Positions 1 to 8,466 of a stretch of DNA of 18,386 nt are shown one piece after another. Location: positions 630,803 to 649,188 of the forward strand of contig MU069460.1 of the NCBI GenBank assembly GCA_002284615.2, written 5' to 3'. The stretch's first letter is position 1; every line of letters begins with the position of its first letter. The notes under the pieces are model-generated. The model was not told the origin of the DNA and did no database searches. It saw only the letters and a list, made by a program, of their open reading frames with translations. Source of the DNA: Dunaliella salina. Lineage: Eukaryota; Chlorophyta; Chlorophyceae; Chlamydomonadales; Dunaliellaceae. The translations under genes and the position numbers were made by a program.

Positions 1-330
1 GCCTCCACCCCCACCCCCTGGCGCTCCCGGTCAAGATGGCATCTCTGGGGTTCCTCCACCGCCTCCCCCGTTGTGAAGATGAAATGCGCATGCGCGCGGG
101 CTTGCATCCCTTACCCCCTGGTGCACCTGTTCAAGTGCCAGACCTGTCGGATCAGTCCAGACTTCCAGAAGCGGATAGTTGCTTTGGGGCCCCTCCACCG
201 CCAACCCTATAGTAGCGATGATCTGCTCATGCGCGCAGGTTTGCATCCCTTACAATGGGGAGTCATCCCACGCAGGATGCTCGGCATGGCTCTGCCCTCC
301 GAGTCTCTGTGGTGGTGGCATCTGTGGTGA
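1..330. repeat. Degenerate 139-bp tandem duplication
   Basis: Two diverged copies lie 139 bp apart. The CTCTGGGG-TTCCTCCACCGCC block at 43 matches CTTTGGGGCCCCTCCACCGCC at 182. The GCGCATGCGCGCGGGCTTGCATCCCTTAC segment near 86 matches a segment near 225. A further partial copy of the CCCCCTGG...TCAAG segment sits at the extreme left (about 15 and 114), so the array probably continues out of the window. Short frames are open on both strands here, but they shift between copies and match nothing I recognise. Confidence 0.6.
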
Positions 331-1159
331 CTTTCGTCAATTCCACAGTTCGTTCAGACCACGGTCGCATCTGTGGTATTGGCATCGGTCTGTGGTGTAG
401 GCTTTCGGGGATGACTTGCAAAGGATGTAGATGTAGGTTGGGGGGCAAGCAAGATGGGTTTGCATCTTTTGAGGTGTAGCAGTTTCCTCGTGAACTCAAG
501 CAGGTTTTGCCCATTTCCATGGGATGACCGCTTCATTCCCCGATTGGTGAAAAATGTGGAGAAAAAAGGGCGATCTGCTTACACATTTTGGCTTAATCCG
601 CCAATGCATGGGTGAATAGTTGCACAGTCCCTGTTTGGAAGGTTGGGATTACACGTACCTTTTCGGGAAAGGCTGGAGTGCAGGGTCCTAGATTGCCTCT
701 TCTGCTACATTGCTGTGGCTCTGTGCAATGATGGAAGCCTCGATTGCAACAAGACCAGCAGAGGACAAGGCCCCTGAGGCACAAAAGCGCACTTCATACT
801 TTCTTGTAATGCGCGTTGGAGCATGCAACATGGTCTCTTGGGAACATGCCTCATGCCCCATGGTTTCAAGTCCATCACCTTGTCCACTCCCTAAAAAGAA
901 CGGAGTTGGTGGCAAGAGAACTCCCTTGCACTGTGAGTTGTTTCATTCCTCTTCATTTGCTAGCCTCAGGCTGCCCAAGACCATGCTGATAGAGCTCAGC
1001 TCTAGGCTGGTGAAGCAGAGCTAGCGAGATCCAGGAAGCAGGTGACGTCTTCCCTGCCAGGAGTGCTGCAACACACATGCAATGATGCCTCCAGAGGTAG
1101 ATTGCAAAGGAAGTCTTTCAGTCGAACCGCTCAGCTAAAAAGAGGAAGGAACAGAAAGA
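331..1159. other. No recognisable gene
   Basis: I see nothing convincing here. A short imperfect repeat of GCATCTGTGGT occurs at about 318-400. The longest + frame (710-1024, 104 residues) has no recognisable domain and no clear splice signals. The host retrotransposon may extend leftward into this stretch as unrecognisable decay, because its reverse transcriptase should lie upstream. Confidence 0.5.
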
Positions 1160-1951
1160 CTGTGCATTTCTCCCGCACCTTGCAGAAGTGCTTGCCAAAT
1201 TCCCTGCCCAAAACTTTTAATTCCAGGCACTACAATACTTGTTTGATACCATACCCAATCTCACCTTGCCTACTTATCCTATGCAACTCGTTGTTGTCTG
1301 GAGTCCAAATGCCAGAGAAGCACAAGATAGAGCTAACAAAGATTGGTTTTGAACTCCAACAAAATGTTCCAGCTGACTGGCTACCCCTGGCTCCTGTGAA
1401 CCCAACGCCACTGCGTGCGCACCAACACCTAGCATCAAACACTTGGAAACAAAAATTCCAATCACTTTCCCCTGACATTCATTGCTGTTCACACAAGTGC
1501 CTTCAGACAAGGACGGCCTTCATCCCAGCCAACTGCAAAGAGATATTGACACCTTAAGTCAAGGACTAAAGGGAAATCACCTGCACTGACGCTGTGTAAT
1601 TGAACACAAAGGTAATGACTCGCCACCACTTTCTGGCTCAGGTGTTTACAAACCGGGAAGGGACACCACTCAACCCTCCCAACACTTGCAATTGCACATA
1701 CGACCCAATGACCATGGGCCCACCAATACCATCAACAGAGCAGAACTTGTGGGTATCCTTGTGGCACTCCAACACGAGCAAACTAAATTTGCCACTGATG
1801 GTGCATCCTGCCTCTCCCAGATTTCTAAACTAACACTGAATCAAATGCGCATGAGGAATCACCTACATGCATGTGCAGAGCTCATTCATGCAATATCAAA
1901 CATAGAATACTCACCTCACGCTATTTATCCCTATTAAGTCAAAGCCCATTC
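1160..1951 (+). pseudogene. Host LINE fragment: linker and N-terminal RNase H
   Basis: The coding trace shifts frame. Frame 3 (about 1160-1310) carries an open stretch around LVVVWSPNAREAQDRANKDW. Frame 1 (about 1320-1485) reads ...GFELQQNVPADWLPLAPV... and then LSPDI. Frame 3 resumes from 1488 into RNase H. RNase H landmarks in frame 3 are NRAELVGILVAL (the catalytic Glu segment, about 1731-1766) and ATDGASCLSQI (the third-position Asp), then VKAHS at 1938-1952. The first catalytic Asp, normally in a T-D-x-S motif, reads T-Q-V-P-S at about 1491-1505. Stops occur at 1587-1589 (TGA) and 1935-1937 (TAA). The domain stops at the insertion site and continues at 2995 in the same frame. The enzyme would normally remove RNA from the RNA-DNA hybrid during target-primed reverse transcription. 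Confidence 0.7.
1939..1951 (+). repeat. Target-site duplication, left copy
   Basis: TCAAAGCCCATTC here matches TCAAAGCCCACTC at 2995-3007 in 12 of 13 positions. It sits in the RNase H codons for Lys-Ala-His-Ser, immediately before the inserted element. Confidence 0.75.
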
Positions 1952-1957
1952 GTACCC

Positions 1958-2848
1958 ATGAAGCGTACCATTCTGCAGTACCGCACAGGCACCCTCTACA
2001 ACCAAAAACATGCAGTACGTTTTAAAAGGTCAACTGATTCATCTTGCCCCCTCCCAGGCTGCCATCACTTGGATAACGCACTACACATGCTCTCAGGCTG
2101 CCAAAACCATATCATCTCCAACACAAAAACTGAACGCCATAACATTGCAGGCAGAATGATTACAAAAGCCCTCAGCAAATGTCCTGTAGGGGCCGGCCTA
2201 GTACACACAGACATAGGAAGCGACTTTAAGCTTGCTCAACACAACCTCCAACTCCCCACACATGCCTCAAACAGAACTTCACCTGCCTACTTCTTCCCTC
2301 GCAACCTTCCAGAGAGGAAAAGACTCAACTCCAGTCGACCAGATGCTGTTCTGATCACCCCTTTTGATGCCAAACATACGTCTAACGGTGTTTCTCCTAC
2401 CCATTCCCATCATGCTTTGCGCAGCTCCTCACAGAGGACCAACAGAACTATCCGCATGAGGCAACCCCATGAACTGCATGCAAATGAACGCCATGTGCAC
2501 CAAATAAAAATCAAGTTCTGTGAAGACACAAGGCCAGTGCATCAATTGAACGCGGCAAAGCAGCAGCATGCAGACCTTTGTAAACTTATCAACGCTAAAG
2601 CTTTTACAATTCACCCTATTCTCCTGGGCGTAGGTGGAACTATTTACACTGAGCATACCCTGAAGCAATTTAAACAACTAGGATTGGATCACTAGCGTGC
2701 CACGAAGCTTGCTCGACAACTTCATGCCCATTCTGTTCAATATGCCCACAAACTAGTCACCATACGCCGCGCTATTGAAAACTAGAATACTTCCCACAGC
2801 CTGTTTCTAGAGCCAGGTGCTTCTAGTAACCCTCCAGACCCACATTAG
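1958..2848 (+). pseudogene. Inserted LINE ORF C-terminus: CCHC finger and PD-(D/E)xK-like nuclease
   Basis: Frame 2 is open to 2692, then in-frame TAG at 2693-2695 and again at 2783-2785. The same frame continues as RATKLARQLHAHSVQYAH... and reaches SNPPDPH and TAG at 2846-2848, so the two internal TAGs are nonsense mutations rather than the natural end. The finger is CPLPGC...H...C (spacing 4-7-4, about 2045-2101). An R-P-D-A segment at about 2336-2347 is the likely PD of a PD-(D/E)xK nuclease fold. The expected E-x-K about 55 residues later reads K-I-K, so the Glu is lost while the Lys remains. A conserved GVGGTIYTEHT block follows. Such nucleases nick the target DNA to prime reverse transcription. 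Nothing upstream of this region was copied. Confidence 0.7.
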
Positions 2849-2881
2849 CATTTTCCTTTTCATACCTTGTGGAGGAGGGGG

Positions 2882-2908
2882 CACACGGCTCTTTTTTGAG
2901 CCCATGTG
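2882..2908 (+). other. Hairpin in the 3' UTR of the inserted LINE
   Basis: GGCTC (2887-2891), a six-T loop and GAGCC (2898-2902) form a stem that can extend through CACA/TGTG with a short mismatch. The same stem, with a four-base loop, is kept in the inverted 3' tail copy at 14200-14213. Conservation across two copies suggests that the RNA fold matters, perhaps for recognition by the element's own reverse transcriptase. Confidence 0.6.
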
Positions 2909-2941
2909 TCTCCTCTTCCTTAATTGATGTAGGGAGAGTTT

Positions 2942-2994
2942 CTCTGCCTACGTAGTTTTTCTTTTCTCTTTCTCTTTTTCTTTTTCTTTTCTTT
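2942..2994 (+). repeat. TRCGTAG motif and pyrimidine-rich LINE tail
   Basis: CTCTGCCTACGTAGTTTTTC is followed by about 40 bases of T with interspersed C, right up to the target-site duplication. Related motifs (TGCCTGCGTAG or GGCTTGCGTAGAC then T-rich sequence) recur at about 4436, 4678 and 4904, so this appears to be a common end of this LINE group. Confidence 0.6.
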
Positions 2995-3007
2995 TCAAAG
3001 CCCACTC
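2995..3007 (+). repeat. Target-site duplication, right copy
   Basis: TCAAAGCCCACTC differs by one base from 1939-1951. Reading from here resumes the host RNase H at His-Ser-Gly-Ile-Ile-Gly-Asn. Confidence 0.75.
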
Positions 3008-4302
3008 TGGCATTATAGGAAATGGAGGGGCTGATGCTTGCACTCGCACCGCAGCCCTCTCAGACGCCATAGACATTGCATTTCCAGATGCCAGGGACCC
3101 ATTCCACAATTTTACTGGCTTTCATTGAAGACCTCTTTCTCACAAGATGATAGCAAGCACTGTTCCCACGCTTTCCCGATACACTACCTCACTAACATGA
3201 ACGACAAACTTTAAGCACACCTGTACAAGAAAGACAAGCTTGGCTTTGCTGACACCTCTGGCTACCACTACCAGAGGTGGCGCCCTTGCCGGCAGGACTT
3301 AATGATGCAGTACCAACCACCATTGCAAACACGAATGCTGCAACCCAACCTCTCAACTTGCAAAGAAAGAGATCAGCATTTCTTCCTGGAAAAATCCAGG
3401 GATTACCCTTAAACAGCGAATGAACGTAATGAAGTATTGCATAGATGCACTGTACAATCAGAGTCATGCCTTCAAATCCAACTTTTCCAGTTCTGGAAAA
3501 TGCCCACTGTGTGATGATATGGAACACGTTGACCACATGATCCTCAGGTGTGCGAACTCAACAATGAGCGGGATGCGCACCAACAGACACCATGTAGCCC
3601 TAAGTCTTTGTGTAAAAGCCCTTAGTAAAGGCCGGTATGGCTCATCCCTTATTGGTATGGATGACTGCAGTAACGAGAGACTCCTAGATCAAGGCATACA
3701 AGTCCCTGTAAACATACCAAGAGTTATTCCAGACTGGGTTTTCCCTAATGGAACTCGCTCCCCTGCCCGGCACCAACCCCGCCCTGATGCTATCTTTGTG
3801 CACCCTCTTCCAAGCAGGAAAACTCACCTTGATCCTTCCAAGATCCCTCCTCAAGACAGGGACATACATCTTGTGAACTACAACTCTGTCCCAACACAAA
3901 TCCCTTCATCACTCTTGAACGTGCAGTGACCCAACATCCTCACACCATTACCAGACTTAAAACCCGCAGCTCCAGAAATCCAAACAGGAATAACAAAGTG
4001 ACTTTACACATCATCCTAATTGGTGTGGCAGGTACCATTTACAATGAGTATACAATTACATCCCTTATAAATCTGGGCGGCCTACACAAACAAAAAGCCA
4101 GATCACTAGCAGCCAACTTGGCTTGAAGCTTAGGGACCATGCCATCCAAAGATTAACCACTATCAAAAACATTAGACATGCTCTTTGCTTTCAAGGGGCT
4201 TCTGGGAGGGGTTTTGCCGGACGCACGGCGGCGGAGGATGGAAGAAGAAGAGTCCGAGCGTCCAGAGGCATGGCGAGCAGCAACCCTCCAGATCCCCATT
4301 AG
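2995..4302 (+). pseudogene. Host LINE, C-terminal part: RNase H end, CCHC finger, nuclease-like domain
   Basis: The RNase H end reads KAHSGIIGNGGAD (about 2997-3035). The normal Gly-Asn-Glu-x-Ala-Asp has Gly for Glu, and the last catalytic Asp is present. A one-base frame change near 3120 moves reading to LSLKTS..., with TAA stops at about 3212 and 3410. From about 3408 a third frame gives ITLKQRMNVMKYC, a CX2CX7HX4C finger (CPLC...H...C, about 3501-3551), GRYGSSLIGMDD, then R-P-D-A-I-F at about 3780. The E-x-K expected at about 3876-3884 reads N-Y-N. A one-base loss follows at about 3887, and the frame runs on as NPFITLERAVTQH... and HIILIGVAGTIYNEYT. After a stop at about 4124, the last frame gives HAIQRLTT... 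to SNPPDPH and TAG at 4300-4302. All domains are present but dead. Confidence 0.7.
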
Positions 4303-4460
4303 ATCTGCTTCTGGCTCTCTCCTAGACTAGCTGTGTCTAGTGTAGGTTCTGAGGGCTTTCTGGCGAGGCCACTACTACCTTGCTAGCGTGCTAGCTTGTT
4401 GGTTAGTGGACCTTCCCTTAACGCATGCGGCCTCTGGCTTGCGTAGACTTTTTTTTGAGC
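4303..4460 (+). mobile_element. 3' UTR of the host LINE
   Basis: This lies between the shared C-terminal codons and GGCTTGCGTAGAC with a T-run. It contains the hairpin CTAGAC...GTCTAG (about 4321-4340) and the GCTAGC-GT-GCTAGC near-palindrome (about 4382-4395). It is not alignable with the 3' UTR of the inserted element, although both open frames end alike. Confidence 0.5.
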
Positions 4461-5105
4461 ATGTTCCTTTCAGCAGTTGACACTTCCAAGTTCAGCTCAA
4501 GGCTTGGTTTCCACATTCAATTCAGAAGTTCAGTTGACACATTTATACATTGGTTTTAGCCTGCTTTCTATTTCAGACTGGTCTGCTTACAAACCTTTGT
4601 GTTTCTGCTCAGCTGCCCTTGTAGGCGGATAAAGCGAAGCAACCTTACTTCACTTACAATGTGGGGAATGTTTTCACTGCCTGCGTAGTTTTTTTTTCTT
4701 TCTTACCTTACGGTCTCATGCTGTTTGGGCTGTGTGACAGAAAAAGGAAGTTCATATAAGAAGAGATTCAGCTCGCCGTCTTGGTACAGACAGGCAGAAA
4801 AAGGTAAATAAGACAGTATTTCCCACCCAATTTCATCATCCCATCCCTCGTGAGGCCTCTAACTTCTGTTAGAGGTTCTTCCCTTCATGCACGCGGCCTT
4901 TGGCTTGCGTAGACTTTTCTTTTCTCTTCTTTTTCATTTCATTAATCACTAGACCGTGACAAATGATTTCTTGTCAAAAATTTCCAGTCCAAGCTTTGTG
5001 AGTAAAGCATGTTTCTTTGGCCAGGCCTGGTTACAGGCCTCGGTGTTTCCGCTCAGCTATCCTTGTAGGCGAACGGATTAAGCGATGTAACCTCACCTTA
5101 AAAAG
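4421..5105 (+). repeat. Two diverged copies of a segment of about 210-235 bp
   Basis: The copy at about 4421-4660 and the copy at about 4885-5105 share both ends: GCGGCCT-C/T-TGGCTTGCGTAGAC at 4427 and 4893, and a GTGTTTCYGCTCAGCT...CTTGTAGGCG...AAGCGA...AACCT block at about 4599 and 5042. The middles have diverged. The spacing is 444-466 bp. A further tail-like TGCCTGCGTAGTTTTTTTTTC lies between them (about 4677). They may be successive insertions of LINE ends or a local duplication. I see no coding capacity. Confidence 0.5.
4856..4875 (+). other. Perfect 8-bp hairpin, CCTCTAAC-TTCT-GTTAGAGG
   Basis: This is an uninterrupted 8-bp stem with a TTCT loop, 30 bases upstream of the second GGCTTGCGTAGAC tail motif. 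It may be a 3' UTR structure of the same LINE group. It ends in T but not a long T-run, so it is not a bacterial-type terminator. Confidence 0.5.
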
Positions 5106-5472
5106 AAAGGAGCCATCAGTCAGGATACATTACTGGTATAATAAAACGACCGCGATTTAAGCAGTCGAAGAATGCTGTTGATATTGTTGTTGCAACAAAG
5201 GAAATTGAAAGGGTTAGAAAGCTGCAACAAAATATTCTGCTACGCAGCAAGTTTGGCAATTGCAGGCATGATTCATGCTGCTGCATGGCACTCCATTCCG
5301 GAGAGATTTTATTTTGAAACACACACCTCAGTCTCACACGGGCACTGACGTAGCCAAGCCTGGCAACAACAGAAAAAAGGTGTGATTAACAAGTTCTTCC
5401 GTTTTTGTTTGGCTCAAGATAGTTGTAGTGTGGAGAAAAGGGAGTCAAAACAATTTGTCCCATGCGTTTACG
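5106..5472. other. No recognisable gene
   Basis: This is intergenic or intronic sequence. Only short frames are seen, with no domain or repeat I can support. If the zinc-knuckle exon is correct, this is the start of its downstream intron on the minus strand. Confidence 0.5.
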
Positions 5473-5480
5473 TCACTCAC

Positions 5481-6470
5481 GCCGGCAGAATGAAATACGC
5501 ACAAGCTGCTCTCCAATGCCTCCCGCACTTAGCACAGGCGCTGCACCTTCAGAAATTTCTGCTGCACCACTCAGTGGCTGTGGCTGCTGTTGCAGATGCT
5601 GCTCCTGCTGATTCCATCCTGCAACATCTTCTGTGCCACCTTTACCACACATAGATCCATGATTGCCATCCATGTCCTGGCAGGCATTGCTTTTGTCGCA
5701 TGCATCTCCTGCTCCATCCACCCAAGCATCCGCATCGCCACCGACCCATTTCACCCCTTTATCCACACACACCTCAACCCCTCTAGAAGCACCACCTCCC
5801 TCACAATGCTCTCCCCATAGAGTGTCCCGAGGCCGGCCCCCTTCATCCTGGACCCCCCTCTCTCCTTCACTTGCGACCCCAATGTCTCCCTCTGGCGCCG
5901 CTCCACATTCCCCTTCTCCTGCCCCACAGTGCTCCTCGCTAGCCACCGCGTACTTCCACCCACCCTTTCTCCATCCCCCTTGCTCACCTCTCACACCCAC
6001 CGAAGCCGCCGCAAGCACAGGGCAGTCTCTCATGAAGTGCCCCCGTGCCCCGCAATTCCAGCAATCCAACCCAATTCCGTACTCCCCTGAGTACCAACTC
6101 CCAAAGCCTTCCCAACCCTTGCGCACACCTCTGCTCTCCCTGCTGCCATCGATGTGCGCGCCGGCATGTGCTTGACTTGCGCCTGCCTGACCAGCACAGC
6201 TAGCCCCTTCGAGATGAGAGCGCCCATGCAGCACTGCTTGCTCCTGTTTCATGGACTCACCCTCCTTGGTCGCTGCTCTGCTCAAATCATTGTCCCCCAT
6301 CTCCAGCAACTGCTGCTGCTGCCGCGCAATTTCCAGGGCTTCCTCATCGTCCGCATCCTCCGCGCCTTCTCCTTCGCTTGCATGATCATGGTTGCGTGGG
6401 TCGGTGACCAACAAGATGCTTGTCGGGTTGCTTGCATCCAGCAAGCACGTCACGGGCAGGTAGTTCGCCC
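5481..6470 (-). CDS. Probable exon of a CCHC zinc-knuckle protein
   Basis: A minus-strand frame is open for 348 codons (6519-5473) and is best read as an internal exon. The acceptor TTACCAG lies just before 6470 and a consensus donor GTGAGT at 5480-5475, giving 990 bases. The protein starts GANYLPVTCLLDA, then has an acidic Glu/Asp/Ala stretch with a Gln run, and a single CCHC knuckle CWNCGARGHFMRDC (CX2CX4HX4C, cysteine codon at 6063-6061). A long Gly/Glu/Ala-rich tail ends in a Gln-rich patch. CCHC knuckles bind single-stranded nucleic acid and occur in splicing and RNA-processing proteins and in retroelement Gag/ORF1 proteins. Nothing here decides between those. The start codon and other exons are not visible. 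The antisense strand is also open (5663-6175) because the sequence is GC-rich, and I treat that as a shadow. Confidence 0.55.
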
Positions 6471-6805
6471 CTGGTAACCATTTGGAAAAAACAAGGAAGG
6501 GTGAGGGATCACATGGCATCCAGCAAGCAAGTCACGGGCAGGTAGTTGGCCCCTGGNNAACATTTGGGGAAAACAGGAGAGAGTGAGAGATCACATGGCA
6601 TCCAGCAAGCAAGTCACNGGCAGGTAGTTGGCCCCTGGCAAACATTTGGGGAAAACAGGAGAGAGTGAGAGATCACATGGCATCCAGCAAGCAAGTCACG
6701 GGCAGGTAGTTGGCCCCTGGCAAACATTTGGGGAAAACAGGAGAGAGTGAGAGATCACATGGCATCCAGCAAGCAAATCACGGGCAAGTTGTTGGACCCT
6801 GGCAA
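6434..6805 (-). repeat. 82-bp tandem array copying an exon start and its splice acceptor
   Basis: The CATCCAGCAAGCA landmark recurs at 6434, 6517, 6599, 6681 and 6763 (spacings 83, 82, 82, 82). The first copy is the 5' end of the zinc-knuckle exon. The others repeat the acceptor (TTTGCCAG) and the first about 40 exonic bases, and then run into CATGTGATC and a pyrimidine-rich tract, all seen from the minus strand. The last copy is diverged. The Ns at 6557-6558 and 6618 fall in the array, so the copy number may be misassembled. Confidence 0.8.
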
Positions 6806-7593
6806 TCGTGTAAGAAATAGGGAGAGGGCGCGGTAACACGCAAAATAAGGGCGCAGTATCACACAAAATAAGGCGTGCGTAGAAAAAAAATCTTCAAAAA
6901 AGATGGGGATAGAGTGTGAGACATGACGAGGCAATCACATCAAAACATGGGGAAAAAGCTGCAGCATTACACAGCCAGATGCGCACTGACAGAGGGGAGA
7001 GATAGGCCAGATTAGACCCACACAGGGATTGCCAATGTGTTGTGCATCTGGCCGCATCATGGCCAATCCACTGCCTCAACCATCAACAAACACACTGAGA
7101 ACACAAGCACACAATGCTCATAAGGTGCATGGGCAGAGCAGTTTACCGTGCAAGGTCAAGGACACAATGCTTGGAAGCTAGTTGGAAACACCGCCATGAG
7201 ACATGCCATGAAACAACGCAACCGTGAGAATGCAAGCAGCAATCAAGAGGCACATGGGCACAGGTTTTGTGCGCCTGGAAGATAGTTGGAAACAATGTCA
7301 TGAGATATGCCGCGAGACTTTGCACTGAGAAAAGGGTTAGCCAATTCCCTCCTTTTACACATACAAGTGTAGTACATGTATTACACGGCAACTGTATGGA
7401 GTTTTTTAAGCACTAAATATAAGGGCGCACAGCATTGCCGTACGGAATTGGCCTCCTCTAACTAAGAATGCAAGCAGTGATCATGCACATGGGCACTGAG
7501 AAGCTCAGGGCCACCTCATACCACAGCTTACCTGGAGGCAAGGCTCCGAGGCATACGGGCCACGCCTTGGGTGGCAAAGAGTGCGACTCCCAC
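6806..7593. other. No gene seen; a diverged 104-bp duplication
   Basis: GGAAGCTAGTTGGAAACA...CATGAGACATGCC at 7173 is repeated as GGAAGATAGTTGGAAACA...CATGAGATATGCC at 7277. GAATGCAAGCAG followed by CACATGGGCAC occurs at about 7229 and 7467. The minus-strand frames here are short and unrecognisable. The stretch would be intron or upstream sequence for the zinc-knuckle gene. Confidence 0.45.
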
Positions 7594-7699
7594 GGGCTCA
7601 ACTGCGATTGAAGTGATCAATTTGGGCTCAACTGGGATCGAAGGGATTCGTTAGGGCCCAATGGCGATTAAAGTGATCAATGCTGGCTCAATTGCGGGG
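7594..7699 (+). repeat. 30-bp tandem repeat, about 3.5 copies
   Basis: GGGCTCAACTGCGATTGAAG and diverged versions start at 7594, 7624, 7654 and about 7684. Copies 1 and 3 share AAGTGATCAAT; copy 2 differs there. Confidence 0.75.
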
Positions 7700-8466
7700 G
7701 AGTGCTGAGGCTTGAGCACACATGTGCAGTGGAAATGCAAACTTCATTGGTGATGATCATCCTTGGCGCGTACAGCTGTTGCTTGTTGTTACATTGGTTA
7801 CATTGGTACCATTGATTACATCGGGGAATACAGCCTTCAGCCATGAAGGCCTGCTGTTGCTTGTTATTACAGCTCCCCGGTCATGGCATGATTTCCTGAT
7901 TTTCCACAGAAGTGTGTGAATTGCTTCATCAAAATTACCGAGCAATCTTGAAAACATCACAACCTGGTGCAGGGACCTCATACATCGGAAATACACACAG
8001 CATCATGGGAGCAAAGTACGTCTCTATCCATTTTTTGAGCAGGTCATTGTGGGGCTGGGGCATCGGAACTGCTCAACCAGCATGCCTGACATGGTGAAGG
8101 CATGCATTTTCCAGTTGCTCCTTGCAATGAAAGAGGGGCAACAACTCTCGAGGCGAGCCAAAACACCAACTACATGTTATTGCATAGTACACCTACTCCA
8201 GCACTCACATACTCCAGGGCCTCCCAAACACCTAGGCCTCCGCTGGAGTCTTGCCAACCCAGGAGCTCCGCCAGGTCCCTGCGTGAACATGGTTTGTGCG
8301 TGCAGACACCCTGCTCATTCAGCATGCAAATACAAACAGGGGCCCTAGCATTGAGCAATTCTCGTGATGTGTCAATGGCGTATGGGCTGAAAGGAGGTGT
8401 AAAAGATATTGCTCATGGCCGCTAATAGTCGGCAAGAAAACCTAAGCAGGTACACCGACCCATGCC
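7700..8466. other. No recognisable gene
   Basis: There are short overlapping frames on both strands without domains. TTGCTTGTTGTTACATTGG (about 7780) and TTGCTTGTTATTACAG (about 7857) are related. The latter resembles a splice acceptor, but no supporting exon follows. Confidence 0.4.

Larger units (their letters stand above)
1952..2994 (+). mobile_element. 5'-truncated non-LTR retrotransposon inserted in the host LINE
   Basis: The insert is about 1043 bp, in the same orientation as its host. It begins abruptly inside an open frame (PMKRTILQYRTGTLYNQ from about 1955), holds the finger and nuclease-like region, and ends with a 3' UTR, a hairpin (2882-2908) and a pyrimidine-rich tail (about 2956-2994) in place of poly(A). 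A 13-bp direct duplication flanks it. The 5' truncation plus target-site duplication is the usual mark of target-primed reverse transcription. It is related to the host but a different subfamily: the finger is CX4CX7HX4C rather than CX2CX7HX4C, and the nuclease sequence differs. Confidence 0.75.
1160..4460 (+). mobile_element. Decayed RandI/Dualen-like non-LTR retrotransposon (host element)
   Basis: This is the remains of one LINE-type element read on +: linker, RNase H, CCHC finger, PD-(D/E)xK-like nuclease, C-terminal SNPPDPH then TAG, and a 3' UTR ending in GGCTTGCGTAGAC plus a T-run (about 4436-4459). It is split by a second element at 1952-2994. The domain order RNase H - CCHC - restriction-like endonuclease is that described for the Dualen/RandI group of green algae, which also carries an APE endonuclease and RT upstream; neither of those is recognisable here. 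The 5' limit is uncertain. The element is non-functional, with several stops and at least four frame changes. The family name is inferred from domain content and was not confirmed by a search. Confidence 0.7.

Noticed and set aside
1160..1347. DIRS-like RNase H fragment (VVVWSPNAREAQDRANKDW)
   Set aside because: It resembles the W-x-P-R-x-x-N-x-AD end of some RNase H domains, but the fragment sits directly before the LINE RNase H linker and can be part of the same element. No tyrosine recombinase or DIRS repeats are seen.
1958..2695. Intact 274-residue LINE protein ending at 2695
   Set aside because: The same frame continues with family sequence past the TAG at 2693 and a second TAG at 2783, to the shared C-terminus at 2848, so the first stop is a mutation.
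5663..6175. 170-residue Pro/Ser-rich + frame
   Set aside because: It is antisense to the zinc-knuckle exon. It is explained by GC-rich composition and has no domain or splice support.
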